Positions 12,222 through 21,107 of a stretch of DNA of 41,993 bases are shown here, in pieces. The DNA is from an uncultured Pelagibacteraceae bacterium (GTDB taxonomy: Bacteria > Pseudomonadota > Alphaproteobacteria > Pelagibacterales > Pelagibacteraceae): assembly GCA_902607625.1 (NCBI GenBank), contig CACLKR010000009.1, positions 1 through 41,993 of the forward strand, written 5' to 3'. The notes beneath the pieces are model-generated. The model was given only the letters and a program-made list of their open reading frames with translations. It searched no databases and was not told where the DNA came from. Made by a program: the position numbers and the translations under genes. Numbering within the stretch: position 1 is the stretch's first letter; each line of letters begins with the position of its first letter.

Positions 12222-13385
12222 CTACTTTTTAAAAACTGCAGTTTTATCTGTTTTTTCCCAAGAAAAAGAACCATTTGATCCTGGTTTTCTACCAAAATGG
12301 CCGTATGCGGCAGTACACTCATATATTGGATTATTTAAAGATAACATTTCTCTAATTCCTCTAGGAGACAGGTCAAAATTATCTTTTATTAATTTTTCTA
12401 CATGTATTGACTTTTCACCATCACCATCAAAAAGATTAACATAGATTGACAAAGGTTTAGAAACACCAATGGCATAGGCAAGTTGAATTAAACATTTGTC
12501 GGCAATTTTTGAAGCAACAACATTCTTAGCTATATACCTTGCGACATAAGCAGCTGATCTATCCACTTTACTTGGATCTTTTCCAGAAAAAGCTCCTCCA
12601 CCGTGTGGTGCAGCTCCACCATAAGTATCAACAATAATTTTTCTTCCAGTTAAACCTGTGTCACCTTCAGGCCCACCGATTATAAATTGTCCAGTTGGAT
12701 TTACATAAAACTCTTCTTCTTTTAAACCTGACAATAATTCTTTAGAAATAGATTTTTCCAAGTAAGGTCTTACTATCTCTTTAACTTTGGCCTGATCTAT
12801 CTCAGGTGAATGTTGAGTAGAAATTACAACGGAAGTTACTGTTGTTGGCTTTCCATTTTCATACATCATTGTAACTTGACTTTTTGAATCTGGTTCCAAC
12901 TTACTTGCAATACCTTTTTTTCTATCGGCAGCCATTAGCTCTAAAATTTTATGTGAATAATAAATAGGTGCTGGCATTAAAACTTCGGTTTCATTACATG
13001 CGTAACCAAACATTATTCCTTGATCTCCAGCTCCTTCCTCTTTATTACCTTTTGCATCTACTCCCATGGCAATATCTGGCGACTGCGAATGCAAATGAAC
13101 ATCTATGTTACAATTTTTCCAGTGGAATCCTTTTTGTTCATATCCAATATCTTTAATACAATTACGAACTTTCTGAATTAGATTATCTTTTTTTATTTCG
13201 GGTCCTCTTGTTTCTCCAGCTAAAACAACTTTATTTGTCGTAGTTAAAGTTTCGCATGCTACTCTTGAAAAAGGTTCCTTTGCTATATAGGTATCGACAA
13301 CCATGTCTGATATACGATCACAAACTTTATCTGGATGACCTTCTGAAACAGATTCGCTTGTAAACAAATATGATTTTTTATTCAT
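12222..13385 (-). CDS. metK: S-adenosylmethionine synthetase
   Basis: MetK makes S-adenosylmethionine from methionine and ATP. The 387-residue protein is of normal length and carries [12 protein letters not shown] near the N-terminus, [12 protein letters not shown] (ATP-binding signature) and [19 protein letters not shown] (second signature). The three-domain core is complete to the C-terminal YGHFGRK. Its start overlaps the lnt stop by one base (TAATG), so it is expressed from the lnt message. This leaves no space for a SAM riboswitch directly upstream. In many alphaproteobacteria trmB and rimP follow metK; both are missing here. Confidence 0.97.
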   Translation of the reverse strand: MNKKSYLFTSESVSEGHPDKVCDRISDMVVDTYIAKEPFSRVACETLTTTNKVVLAGETRGPEIKKDNLIQKVRNCIKDIGYEQKGFHWKNCNIDVHLHSQSPDIAMGVDAKGNKEEGAGDQGIMFGYACNETEVLMPAPIYYSHKILELMAADRKKGIASKLEPDSKSQVTMMYENGKPTTVTSVVISTQHSPEIDQAKVKEIVRPYLEKSISKELLSGLKEEEFYVNPTGQFIIGGPEGDTGLTGRKIIVDTYGGAAPHGGGAFSGKDPSKVDRSAAYVARYIAKNVVASKIADKCLIQLAYAIGVSKPLSIYVNLFDGDGEKSIHVEKLIKDNFDLSPRGIREMLSLNNPIYECTAAYGHFGRKPGSNGSFSWEKTDKTAVFKK

Positions 13386-14959
13386 TAGATTTTAAGTTTT
13401 TTAAAAATTAAAGTTAGCAATATATATAACAAAATTATTAGAAAAAATATTTTATTTCCGTAATTTGAAAATAAAGTGGGTTGATTAAAATAAGGAAAAT
13501 TTAACTCAATACTACCAGACTCTCCTGTATTAAGCGATTTAAGCACCCTACCATTTGGATCGATAAAAGCAGAAATTCCCTTATTAGCCGATCTAGCAAT
13601 AAAAATTCCCTCTTCAATCGATCGATAAATTGCTTTTGAGAAATGTTGATAGGGACCAATTGATTGCCCAAACCAAGCATCTTCTGAAATATTAATCACT
13701 AAGTCCGGAAATTGATTTTTTTTTTTTATTTTTCCAGAATAAATAATTTCATAACAAATCAAAGGAAGAACTAATTTTTCATCAAATTTACTTCCTAAAT
13801 TTAATGTTGTTCTTATATCTCCAGCTGAAAATGAATTATATCCTGGAGTTATTTTTTTTAGACCAAATTTAGATAAAATTTTTTCAAAAGGTAAAAATTC
13901 TCCAAAAGGAACAAGATTAATTTTATTATATACAGATAATATTTCTAGTTTATTATTTAAAATTACTAAACTATTAAAATATTTTTGATTCTTTTGGTTT
14001 TTGAAATTAGCAAAATTATTTACACCTAAAATAATTAAATGATTTTCAGAAAATTTATCAACAAATAAATTTTGATATTGTTCAATATCTTGTAAATAAG
14101 ATTCGTAAAAAATTCCTTCTGGCCAAATAAATAAGGTTTTTTTATTTTTCTCAGGATTGCTAATTTTTATTAATCTCTTCAATTTGAAAATTTCGCCTTG
14201 AGCATTATAATCTTTGAGCGAAAAATTAGGAGAAACTACCTTAACATTAATTCCTTTATCAAAATTATAAGCATCATTATCAATTTTATATAGTCCATAT
14301 AAATAATTGCCAATAAAAATAATTAAAAAAATTAAAAAGAAAATAACATTTTTTTTAATAATTTTCTTTTGAAAAAAAAGAAAAGGAAGACAAAAAAAAG
14401 TTACAGAAATCAAACTTAATGCATATGTACCTATTAACGATAGTATTTGTATAGATTCAATTGACCAAGACCAAGTATAAGAAATTAAATTCCATGGAAA
14501 ACCTGTTAATAAATTTCCTCTCAAAAATTCAAATATAGAAAAAATTAAAGAAAAAAATAAAATAAAAGATATATTTTTCTCGGAAAAAGGTGCCACTATT
14601 AAAATAGCTAATCCAAAAAATAATGATAAAAATAAAGGGATTAATATAATAGCAAAAGGTATTAAACCTTTGAACATTTCATCGTGGGTTAAAGATATAG
14701 AAATCCAATAGTTGCCTAATAAAAAAAAACCAAAGCCAAATGCACATCCTAAATAAAAAAAGTAACGATTAGATTTTTTTTTTCTATATTTAAATTGCGT
14801 TTTTTTTTTAATCACTAAAATTAAAAATAATAAAATTGAAAATGTAAAAAAATTTACAAATGTTATATTATATGGCGCAAAGCCAAGTGTTGTTATTGCG
14901 CCAAGTAAAAACGGAGCTAAAAATATAACAAATAATTTATTATTTAGTAAACCCGTCAA
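13385..14959 (-). CDS. lnt: Apolipoprotein N-acyltransferase
   Basis: Lnt transfers the third acyl chain to the N-terminal cysteine of lipoproteins in the inner membrane. The 524-residue protein has several strongly hydrophobic segments up to about residue 225 and a last one near the C-terminus (about 500-518). Between them lies the periplasmic nitrilase-like domain. The catalytic triad is visible as Glu281 ([11 protein letters not shown]), Lys346 ([16 protein letters not shown]) and Cys402 ([11 protein letters not shown]). Substrates in this window include the DolP-like and DUF3576 lipoproteins. It sits between ybeY (16-base gap) and metK (1-base overlap). corC, usual between ybeY and lnt, is absent. 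Confidence 0.95.
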   Translation of the reverse strand: MTGLLNNKLFVIFLAPFLLGAITTLGFAPYNITFVNFFTFSILLFLILVIKKKTQFKYRKKKSNRYFFYLGCAFGFGFFLLGNYWISISLTHDEMFKGLIPFAIILIPLFLSLFFGLAILIVAPFSEKNISFILFFSLIFSIFEFLRGNLLTGFPWNLISYTWSWSIESIQILSLIGTYALSLISVTFFCLPFLFFQKKIIKKNVIFFLIFLIIFIGNYLYGLYKIDNDAYNFDKGINVKVVSPNFSLKDYNAQGEIFKLKRLIKISNPEKNKKTLFIWPEGIFYESYLQDIEQYQNLFVDKFSENHLIILGVNNFANFKNQKNQKYFNSLVILNNKLEILSVYNKINLVPFGEFLPFEKILSKFGLKKITPGYNSFSAGDIRTTLNLGSKFDEKLVLPLICYEIIYSGKIKKKNQFPDLVINISEDAWFGQSIGPYQHFSKAIYRSIEEGIFIARSANKGISAFIDPNGRVLKSLNTGESGSIELNFPYFNQPTLFSNYGNKIFFLIILLYILLTLIFKKLKI

Positions 14960-14975
14960 ATGAAATTCCTTATTA

Positions 14976-15434
14976 TTAATAAATTAAATTTAAAATTCTT
15001 TTCTCAATTCTATCCATTCTAAAATAATCTTTATTTCTAATATGGTTATAACCCACCAAGTGTAAAAGTCCATGAATCCAAACCTTGTCAAATTCTAAAA
15101 AGAAATTATTTTTTTTAGATCGAGAATCAATAATTTCATAAGATATAGCTATATCACCTATATAAAAATTTTTTTCTTTTATTGATTGCAGATTTTTTGA
15201 TGAAAAAAAAGGAAATGATAAAACATCCGTAGAATTATTACGTTTTCTAAATTTTTTATTAAGTTTTTTCATGTTTCGAGAATTCGTTAACAAAATAGTA
15301 AAAATTATATTTTTCCCTTTAAAAAATCTAATAATTTTTGAAATTTTTTTTAATTTTTTACTGAAATATTTCTTTGGGTTGTTAATTTTTTTATGCCAAG
15401 ATTTACTTTTTATCTCAACATTAACCTTTATCAT
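14976..15434 (-). CDS. ybeY: Endoribonuclease YbeY (rRNA maturation factor)
   Basis: YbeY is a zinc-dependent single-strand endoribonuclease involved in 16S rRNA 3'-end maturation and ribosome quality control. The 152-residue protein has the metal site HGLLHLVGYNH with His121, His125 and His131; the usual sequence is HGxLHLxGYDH, so only the Asp before the last His is changed (to Asn130). RNNSTDVLSFPF is the second family block. The N-terminus is very lysine-rich. The start lies 14 bases inside the end of phoH, and phoH-ybeY is the conserved pairing. Confidence 0.92.
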   Translation of the reverse strand: MIKVNVEIKSKSWHKKINNPKKYFSKKLKKISKIIRFFKGKNIIFTILLTNSRNMKKLNKKFRKRNNSTDVLSFPFFSSKNLQSIKEKNFYIGDIAISYEIIDSRSKKNNFFLEFDKVWIHGLLHLVGYNHIRNKDYFRMDRIEKRILNLIY

Positions 15435-16437
15435 TACTATTCTTTTGATAAGCTTCTACTATTTTTGTCACCAATGGATGTCTCATTACATCTTGATGAT
15501 CAAAATTTATAACTGATATTTCTTTGACATCTTTTAATATAGCTTGTGATTTTATTAACCCTGATTGATTTTTATTTGGCAAATCTACTTGTGATGGATC
15601 TCCATTGACAACTAGCCTTGAATTTTCTCCAATTCTAGTTAAAAACATTTTAATTTGCGTTTCAGTTGCGTTTTGAGCTTCATCAAGAATTGCAAAAGAA
15701 TTTTTTAAAGTACGTCCTCTCATAAAAGCGAGGGGTGCTATTTCAATAGAGCCAGACTCAATTTTTCTTTGAATTTTATCGTAGTCTAATAAATCATAAA
15801 GAGAATCATATAAAGGTCTTAGATAAGGATCTATTTTATCTTTCATGTCACCAGGTAAAAAACCTAATCTTTCTCCAGCTTCAACTGCTGGTCTTGATAG
15901 TATTATTCTTTCAACTTTTTTCTCCAAAAGCATTGACAAGGCCACAGCAACAGCTAAATAAGTTTTGCCCGTTCCAGCTGGCCCCAGAGACATCACTATT
16001 TGGTTCGTTTTGAGCGCTCTAACATATTCTTTCTGTTTTTTTGATCTAGAAATAACGGATCTTTTTGGAGTTTTAATTGCCTCCTCAAGAGACTGTATAG
16101 TTGATTGATTTTTTTTATCTTTTATCATGTCTTTATTTAACGATGTAATTATGTCATTTCCATCTATTTTTTTATCAGATCTAAAACGATCAATTAAATA
16201 TTCAATTGCATCTTTAACTTTTTCATTCGCATATTTATCTCCCTTAATAGAGATTGAATTACCTCTGAAATAAATTTTTGAACCGCTAACTTTTTCTAAT
16301 TCCTTAAGATTATTATCAAAGGATCCGGCCACCTCCATTAAAACTTCATTATTAAATATGTTAACATTTATTGAATTATCTTTTCCATATATTATAGAAA
16401 ATTCCTTACCATTTTTATTTTGTTTACTTATTTTCAC
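15421..16437 (-). CDS. phoH: PhoH-like ATPase (YbeZ)
   Basis: This cytoplasmic P-loop ATPase usually forms a pair with YbeY and is thought to act in rRNA processing or decay. The 338-residue protein has an N-terminal KH-like region (about 25-100), Walker A GPAGTGKT (152-159) and Walker B ILDEAQNA (250-257), with the PhoH blocks SRPAVEAGERLGFLPGD and VNGDPSQVDLP. It is 5 bases after miaB and overlaps ybeY by 14 bases. This agrees with the miaB-phoH-ybeY-lnt operon common in proteobacteria. The name phoH reflects homology; there is no sign of phosphate control here. Confidence 0.94.
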   Translation of the reverse strand: MKISKQNKNGKEFSIIYGKDNSINVNIFNNEVLMEVAGSFDNNLKELEKVSGSKIYFRGNSISIKGDKYANEKVKDAIEYLIDRFRSDKKIDGNDIITSLNKDMIKDKKNQSTIQSLEEAIKTPKRSVISRSKKQKEYVRALKTNQIVMSLGPAGTGKTYLAVAVALSMLLEKKVERIILSRPAVEAGERLGFLPGDMKDKIDPYLRPLYDSLYDLLDYDKIQRKIESGSIEIAPLAFMRGRTLKNSFAILDEAQNATETQIKMFLTRIGENSRLVVNGDPSQVDLPNKNQSGLIKSQAILKDVKEISVINFDHQDVMRHPLVTKIVEAYQKNSNDKG

Positions 16438-16442
16438 TATAG

Positions 16443-17780
16443 TTATGCTGCTTTCACGTTATTTATTTTATGAAAACCAAATAAATTATTATGATTAAAA
16501 GAAGTAACTTTCACATTTATTAATTCACCAAGTTTGCAATTATCTGACTCAAATATAATTGGGGTCATAAATTTAGTTCTTCCAAAATATTTTTCTTCGT
16601 CATTTAATTTATTTTCAACTAATACTTCACAATATTGATCGAGATGAATTTTATTGTTTTTGAGTTGAAAATTTTTTAAAATATCCTGTAATTTTTTTAA
16701 TCTTTCTTTGCTTTCTTGTAAATCATTTAATTTTCTTTTTGCAGCAGGCGTTCCAGATCTTGAACTAAAAATAAATGAATAAGAGTTGATAAAACCTACT
16801 CTCTCAATAAGATCAACTGTATCTTTATAATCTTTTTCAGATTCTCCTGGATAGCCAATAATAAAATCACTTGAAAATTTAATATCCTTGTTAATACTTT
16901 TCAATTTTTCAATAATTCCTAAATAATATTTTTTATTATGTTTTCTATTCATTAAATTAAGAATTTTATCTGAGCCACTTTGAACAGGAAGATGTAAAAA
17001 TGGCATAAGTTTTTTGCAGTCTCCATAACAACTAATTAAATCTTCTGTCATGTCTTTGGGGTGCGAGGTTGTAAATCTAATTCTCTTTAAATTTTTAATA
17101 TTATTTAATTCTCTTATTAATGAGGAAAGTTTGTAATTTTTATTATTTTTTAAAAAATTATAAGCATTAACATTTTGTCCAAGTAAAGTAATTTCTTTAA
17201 CACCATTACCAACTAAATTGTTGGCCTCATTAATAATCTGTTCAAAGGGTCTTGAATATTCTGGTCCTCTTGTATATGGAACCACACAAAAATGGCAAAA
17301 TTTATCACAACCCTCTTGAATTGTTAAATATGAAGAAATTTTATTTTGAGAATTAGAAATTTTTTCTAATTCGTCAAATTTTTTTACAACATCAAATTCT
17401 GTTGCATTAATTTTTTCTTTTTTCCTTTGATATTTTAAAATCAAATCTCCAATTTTATGATAAGATTGAGGACCAATCACCATATCGATGTATGGTTCTC
17501 TTTCTAACATTTCTTGTGACTCTGCTTGGGCTACACAACCAGAAACAATAACTAAAGGTTTTTTTAAATTTTTAAAAACTTTTCTTATTCTTCCAATTTC
17601 GTGGTAAACTTTTTCTGTTGCTTTTTCTCTTATGTGGCAAGTATTTAATACAAAACAATCTGCTTCATTTTTTATATCAGTTTTGCTAAAACCTACTGTA
17701 GAAACTAAATCATAAATACGATTTGAATCGTATTCATTCATTTGACATCCAAATGTTTTAATAAATATTTTTTTAGACAA
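16443..17780 (-). CDS. miaB: tRNA-2-methylthio-N6-isopentenyladenosine synthase MiaB
   Basis: MiaB is a radical SAM methylthiotransferase that modifies i6A37 of tRNAs reading codons starting with U. The 445-residue protein has the N-terminal UPF0004 domain with cluster cysteines Cys12 (FGCQMNEYDS), Cys48 (LNTCHIREKA) and Cys82 (VSGCVAQAE). The radical SAM motif CxxxCxxC follows (Cys158, Cys162, Cys165 in EGCDKFCHFCVVPYTRG), and a TRAM domain is at the C-terminus. NTCHIREKA identifies MiaB rather than MtaB or RimO. It lies between fur and phoH with 5-base gaps on both sides. Confidence 0.96.
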   Translation of the reverse strand: MSKKIFIKTFGCQMNEYDSNRIYDLVSTVGFSKTDIKNEADCFVLNTCHIREKATEKVYHEIGRIRKVFKNLKKPLVIVSGCVAQAESQEMLEREPYIDMVIGPQSYHKIGDLILKYQRKKEKINATEFDVVKKFDELEKISNSQNKISSYLTIQEGCDKFCHFCVVPYTRGPEYSRPFEQIINEANNLVGNGVKEITLLGQNVNAYNFLKNNKNYKLSSLIRELNNIKNLKRIRFTTSHPKDMTEDLISCYGDCKKLMPFLHLPVQSGSDKILNLMNRKHNKKYYLGIIEKLKSINKDIKFSSDFIIGYPGESEKDYKDTVDLIERVGFINSYSFIFSSRSGTPAAKRKLNDLQESKERLKKLQDILKNFQLKNNKIHLDQYCEVLVENKLNDEEKYFGRTKFMTPIIFESDNCKLGELINVKVTSFNHNNLFGFHKINNVKAA

Positions 17781-17785
17781 TTTTC

Positions 17786-18196
17786 TTACTTTTTAATTTT
17801 TGAACCATACAATTCCAACCGATGATCAATAAGTTTATAACCAAGTTTTTCAGCTACCTTTTCTTGTAATCTCTCAATATCCTGATTAACAAATTCAGTA
17901 ATTTCTCCTGTATTAATATCTATTAAGTGATCGTGATGTTCATGCGAAGCCTGTTCATATCTCGCTTTGGTACCCTTAAAATCATGCTTTGAGATAATTC
18001 CAGCTTCTTCAAATAACTTTACTGTTCTATAAACAGTTGCAATACTAATTTTAGAATCAAATTTGCTAACTCTTTTATGCAATTCATCAACATCTGGGTG
18101 ATCATGTGATTCTGACATAATTTTAGCTACTAGTTTTCTTTGCTCGGTAAGTCTAACACCCTTTTCAATACATTTATTTTCTATATCACTTTTCAT
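17786..18196 (-). CDS. fur: Fur-family metalloregulator (Fur/Mur)
   Basis: This 136-residue DNA-binding repressor has a winged helix (recognition helix around ISIATVYRTVKLFEEAG) and a C-terminal dimerisation domain. Metal-site residues are visible: the HEHHDH cluster (His85, His87, His88, His90), His31-His33 (HDHPD) and His125. The CxxC pairs that hold structural zinc in some Fur proteins are absent, as in alphaproteobacterial Fur/Mur. LIDINTGEITEF resembles that subgroup. In rhizobia the orthologue (Mur) senses manganese, so the metal here is uncertain. The location next to miaB is conserved. A promoter overlapping a palindrome precedes it (18217-18244), consistent with autoregulation. Confidence 0.9.
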   Translation of the reverse strand: MKSDIENKCIEKGVRLTEQRKLVAKIMSESHDHPDVDELHKRVSKFDSKISIATVYRTVKLFEEAGIISKHDFKGTKARYEQASHEHHDHLIDINTGEITEFVNQDIERLQEKVAEKLGYKLIDHRLELYGSKIKK

Positions 18197-18216
18197 ATTT
18201 CATATTTTATATTTTT

Positions 18217-18244
18217 ATTCTACAGTCAAAACATATGTTTTCAA
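18217..18244 (-). promoter_or_regulatory. Putative fur promoter with 14-base palindrome
   Basis: In the 55-base gap between tsaB and fur, the minus strand reads a -35-like TTGAAA (18244-18239) and a -10-like TAGAAT (18222-18217) with a 16-base spacer. A perfect palindrome, AAAACATATGTTTT (18228-18241), overlaps the -35 box and most of the spacer, a typical repressor-site position. It does not match the classic 19-base Fur box. Autoregulation is inferred only. Confidence 0.4.
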
Positions 18245-18251
18245 AAAGACT

Positions 18252-18857
18252 TTAACTCAAATATAATGGTTTAATCAAATCTTCATTTAATAAACCTTTT
18301 AATTTGAGAAATTCAAGCTCATTATGGTTCAAATCTACGATGTTTAGATTGTTAAGTTTTAATATTTTGTCACTAAAATATTTCATCATACTTTTTGGAA
18401 TTACTTTAAATTTATTATCATATTTTTTTATTATTTCACTTTCAGAAACTTTTTCTACTTTTGAAATACTTTTAAGATTTTGATCAAATTTTTTAATAAA
18501 ATATTTATCTCTGAATTCAATAAGGCTGTAAATAAAATCTTTTTTTTTAAAAAATTTCGTGCAAGACCATATAAATGTATTGTAACCAAATAAATTTAAA
18601 TTTTTTGACAAACTTACTCCCTTAGCTATTGCCAAAGATCCTCTCAATCCTGAGAAATTTCCTGGTCCTTGATTCACGAAAATTTGGGATATTTCATCAA
18701 ATTTAAGATTGTTTTCTTTAAAAAAATCTAAAATTTGTTTCATTAATAAATCATTATTTGATTTATCACTTTGCAAAACTTTATTAAATGTTTTATTTTC
18801 AATTTTTACAAATAATGAACCTATAGCTGTGCTACAATCTATTGATAAGAAATTCAT
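18252..18857 (-). CDS. tsaB: tRNA threonylcarbamoyladenosine biosynthesis protein TsaB
   Basis: TsaB (YeaZ) partners TsaD in making t6A37 of tRNAs. The start chosen at 18857 gives 201 residues beginning MNFLSIDCSTAIGSLFV, which aligns with the family start (L-x-I-D-T/C-x-T). The frame stays open to an ATG at 18941, but those 28 extra residues have no counterpart in the family. The diagnostic block is GPGNFSGLRGSLAIAKGVS, usually GPGSFTGLR. The C-terminal half is short and divergent. rimI, which normally follows, is missing and fur comes next. Its 5' end overlaps the 5' end of the divergent deacetylase gene. Confidence 0.87.
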   Translation of the reverse strand: MNFLSIDCSTAIGSLFVKIENKTFNKVLQSDKSNNDLLMKQILDFFKENNLKFDEISQIFVNQGPGNFSGLRGSLAIAKGVSLSKNLNLFGYNTFIWSCTKFFKKKDFIYSLIEFRDKYFIKKFDQNLKSISKVEKVSESEIIKKYDNKFKVIPKSMMKYFSDKILKLNNLNIVDLNHNELEFLKLKGLLNEDLIKPLYLS

Positions 18858-19884
18858 AATATCTGTATTGATACTACTAATACTATCAATAAGTAAATCC
18901 TTTGGAATAGACATAAACAACCTAAATACAAAAGAAGGCATAATAACTTTGATGTATCATAGGTTTGAAGAAAATAAATATCCATCGACTAATATAAGAA
19001 ATGAAATTTTTTTAGAACATTTAAAGGAAATAAATAACTTAGGAATTGAATTTATCACTTTTAAAAAATTTGAAAAAATTATTAAAACGAATATAGATAA
19101 AAACTATTTACTCCTAACAATTGATGATGCATTTGAGTCGTTTTACTTAAATGCTTGGCCAATACTTAAAAATAAAAGAATTCCATTTGTACTTTTTGTT
19201 AGCACAAGAGAAATCGGTAAGTATGGTTATATGACTTGGAGCAACATAAAAGAAGTTGCAGCAAGCAACCTTGTTACAATAGGAAATCATAGCCATACTC
19301 ATGAATACCTGATTGATTGGGAAGATAACAAAATAAAATCTGATTTAGTAACTTCTATGCAAATTTTTAAAAAAGAACTTGGGTATTCACCCAAAATTTT
19401 TTCTTATCCCTTTGGAGAATATAGTACTAATTTAAAAAAAATTGTTTCTGATCTGAATTTTGAATTTGCATTTGGACAACATTCTGGCGTAATCGATCCC
19501 AGCAAAGATTTTCTAGAATTGCCAAGATTTCCCATAAATGAAAAGTACGGTGAGTTAAAAAGATTTAAGTCTATACTTCAAACTTTACCTTTTCCATACG
19601 AAAAAATCACACCTGAAAATAGATATCTTAAAAAAGATGAAAATCCACCAGATATTAAAATTAAATTTTTTGAAAACTTAATTAATATTCAAAATATAAA
19701 CTGTTACTCTAACGAGGGTAATATTTGGAGAAAATCTGATATTCAATTCATAGGTAAAAATGAATTAATGATTTTACTAAAAGAAAAATTTAAAAGCGAG
19801 AGAGGAAGAATAAATTGTTCACTTTGGGAAGAGGATGGAAAATGGAGATGGTTAGGTATTCAATATGTTATTGCAGAATATTAA
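18829..19884 (+). CDS. Secreted polysaccharide deacetylase (NodB-type)
   Basis: Members of carbohydrate esterase family 4 remove acetyl groups from N-acetyl sugars such as peptidoglycan or exopolysaccharide. Using the GTG at 18829, the 351 residues begin with a convincing signal peptide (hydrophobic core FIISVLILLILSI, about residues 9-21). The NodB domain follows: LMYHRF, LLTIDDAF (motif 1, usually TFDDG, here with Gly to Ala; Asp98-Asp99), GNHSHTHEY (motif 2, His153 and His157) and SYPFGEYS (motif 3). No ATG lies between 18709 and 18949 in this frame. The ATG at 18949 (MYHRF) would remove the signal peptide, and the one at 18709 would be antisense to well-conserved tsaB, so GTG 18829, TTG 18868 or ATT 18841 are the realistic starts. 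It converges on a glucosaminidase gene. Confidence 0.78.
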   Translation: MLQSIDKKFIISVLILLILSISKSFGIDINNLNTKEGIITLMYHRFEENKYPSTNIRNEIFLEHLKEINNLGIEFITFKKFEKIIKTNIDKNYLLLTIDDAFESFYLNAWPILKNKRIPFVLFVSTREIGKYGYMTWSNIKEVAASNLVTIGNHSHTHEYLIDWEDNKIKSDLVTSMQIFKKELGYSPKIFSYPFGEYSTNLKKIVSDLNFEFAFGQHSGVIDPSKDFLELPRFPINEKYGELKRFKSILQTLPFPYEKITPENRYLKKDENPPDIKIKFFENLINIQNINCYSNEGNIWRKSDIQFIGKNELMILLKEKFKSERGRINCSLWEEDGKWRWLGIQYVIAEY

Positions 19885-19895
19885 TAATTAAATAC

Positions 19896-21104
19896 TTATA
19901 AATCTAATCCTTTTTTAAATTTCGTAGGCAACAAGTTTGCTTTATCAAAATCTGTTAGGGAATTTTTTTCTATAATATCATCAAGAATAGCTACATATTT
20001 TTCGCCTATTGAGGCATAAGCTTTTAAATACTTTGTTAAATCTAATCCAATAATTTGTTTACCTTCTTGTCTTAGCTGTGCTCTCACTTCTCTGAACTCT
20101 TTATAAGCGTTGTGGGTATTTAGATTATTTTTATAGGCTCTGACTGAAGCTTTAAGAACTTGAAATTGTAAAATTTTATGACTTTGGTTAGGATCTTTAT
20201 TTTTTGGAGAAATACCTTTTTTGCTCCAAGTCCATTGACCAAATAAAGCATTGCCTTCTAAGGCAAATCTAGACGTTCCCCATCCACTTTCATTTGCTGC
20301 TTGAGCTAATGCAATAGAAACAGGAATAATATCCAATCTCATCTTGAGTTTTGATAAATCTCCATCATCAATCTTATATTCCTTAAATCTTCTTTTAAGC
20401 CAGACTCTTTCACCAACCGTGTTAAAATTTTTACCTAATATTTTAAAAAGTTTTTTTCTATCTTTAATAATTTTATCATTTTCATCGAGTATCAAAGGTA
20501 AAATAATTTTAATAAATAATTCTCTTTTTAGTTTTGTATTACCTAAACTTTTAAGGTCTTTTGGAAGTTTGGTAAGATATATTGGTTTCACTTTTTGACC
20601 AGCTCTAACACTCTTAAGATCATAACCTAAATCATTAAAAAGATTTGAAGTAGTTTCTGCATTTAAACTTATCGTATTATCATGTTGCTCGGCAAACTCT
20701 TGCTCTTCGACTGTTTCGGTTTTTTTCTTTTTTGTTTTGAGTTTTTTACTGGGTTCTTTTATTTTATATTCTTCAGCAACATAAGTAAATTTAACTTCAT
20801 TAACTACATTTTTTATGTATGGTCTTATTAGGATTAAACTGCCTATAAAAAAAATAACAAAGAATGATAAATAAATATTTGTTATGGTGTTTTGTTTTAA
20901 TTCTTGTTTTGCAATCGCTTTATCACTAGACCGATTGATTGGTAATTTAATATGATTTTTGATTAACAATAACTCTAATTGAGAAATTGTAAGTCTTTTT
21001 GCACTTCTAGCATAACTTTTTACTTCAACTACACCATATAATTTTGCAAGATGCAGAAGTTGCTCTCGGTATGACTTAAAGAGTTTTTCTATTTTTGTTG
21101 ACAA
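19896..21104 (-). CDS. Membrane-anchored Bax-like glucosaminidase domain protein
   Basis: The 402-residue protein has a cytoplasmic N-terminal region (about 1-73), one transmembrane helix (about 75-95), a lysine-rich linker (about 115-135) and a periplasmic C-terminal region. The region around residues 258-375 resembles the mannosyl-glycoprotein endo-beta-N-acetylglucosaminidase/E. coli Bax family (GH73-like). It shows IALAQAANESGWGTSRFA with the likely catalytic Glu272, then GNALFGQWTW and ASVRAYKNNLNTHNAY. It probably cuts peptidoglycan glycan strands. It lies 3 bases after nfu and faces the deacetylase across an 11-base gap. That suggests a small wall-remodelling pair inserted in the nfu-tsaB interval. 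The N-terminal cytoplasmic segment is not one I recognise. Confidence 0.78.
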   Translation of the reverse strand: MSTKIEKLFKSYREQLLHLAKLYGVVEVKSYARSAKRLTISQLELLLIKNHIKLPINRSSDKAIAKQELKQNTITNIYLSFFVIFFIGSLILIRPYIKNVVNEVKFTYVAEEYKIKEPSKKLKTKKKKTETVEEQEFAEQHDNTISLNAETTSNLFNDLGYDLKSVRAGQKVKPIYLTKLPKDLKSLGNTKLKRELFIKIILPLILDENDKIIKDRKKLFKILGKNFNTVGERVWLKRRFKEYKIDDGDLSKLKMRLDIIPVSIALAQAANESGWGTSRFALEGNALFGQWTWSKKGISPKNKDPNQSHKILQFQVLKASVRAYKNNLNTHNAYKEFREVRAQLRQEGKQIIGLDLTKYLKAYASIGEKYVAILDDIIEKNSLTDFDKANLLPTKFKKGLDL

Positions 21105-21107
21105 TTT

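Noticed and set aside
13386-13480. SAM riboswitch upstream of metK
   Set aside because: The metK ATG overlaps the lnt stop by one base and the upstream sequence is lnt coding DNA; no room for an aptamer.
18858-18941. N-terminal extension of TsaB to the ATG at 18941
   Set aside because: The extra 28 residues have no family counterpart and would overlap much more of the deacetylase signal-peptide region; the internal ATG aligns with the usual TsaB start.
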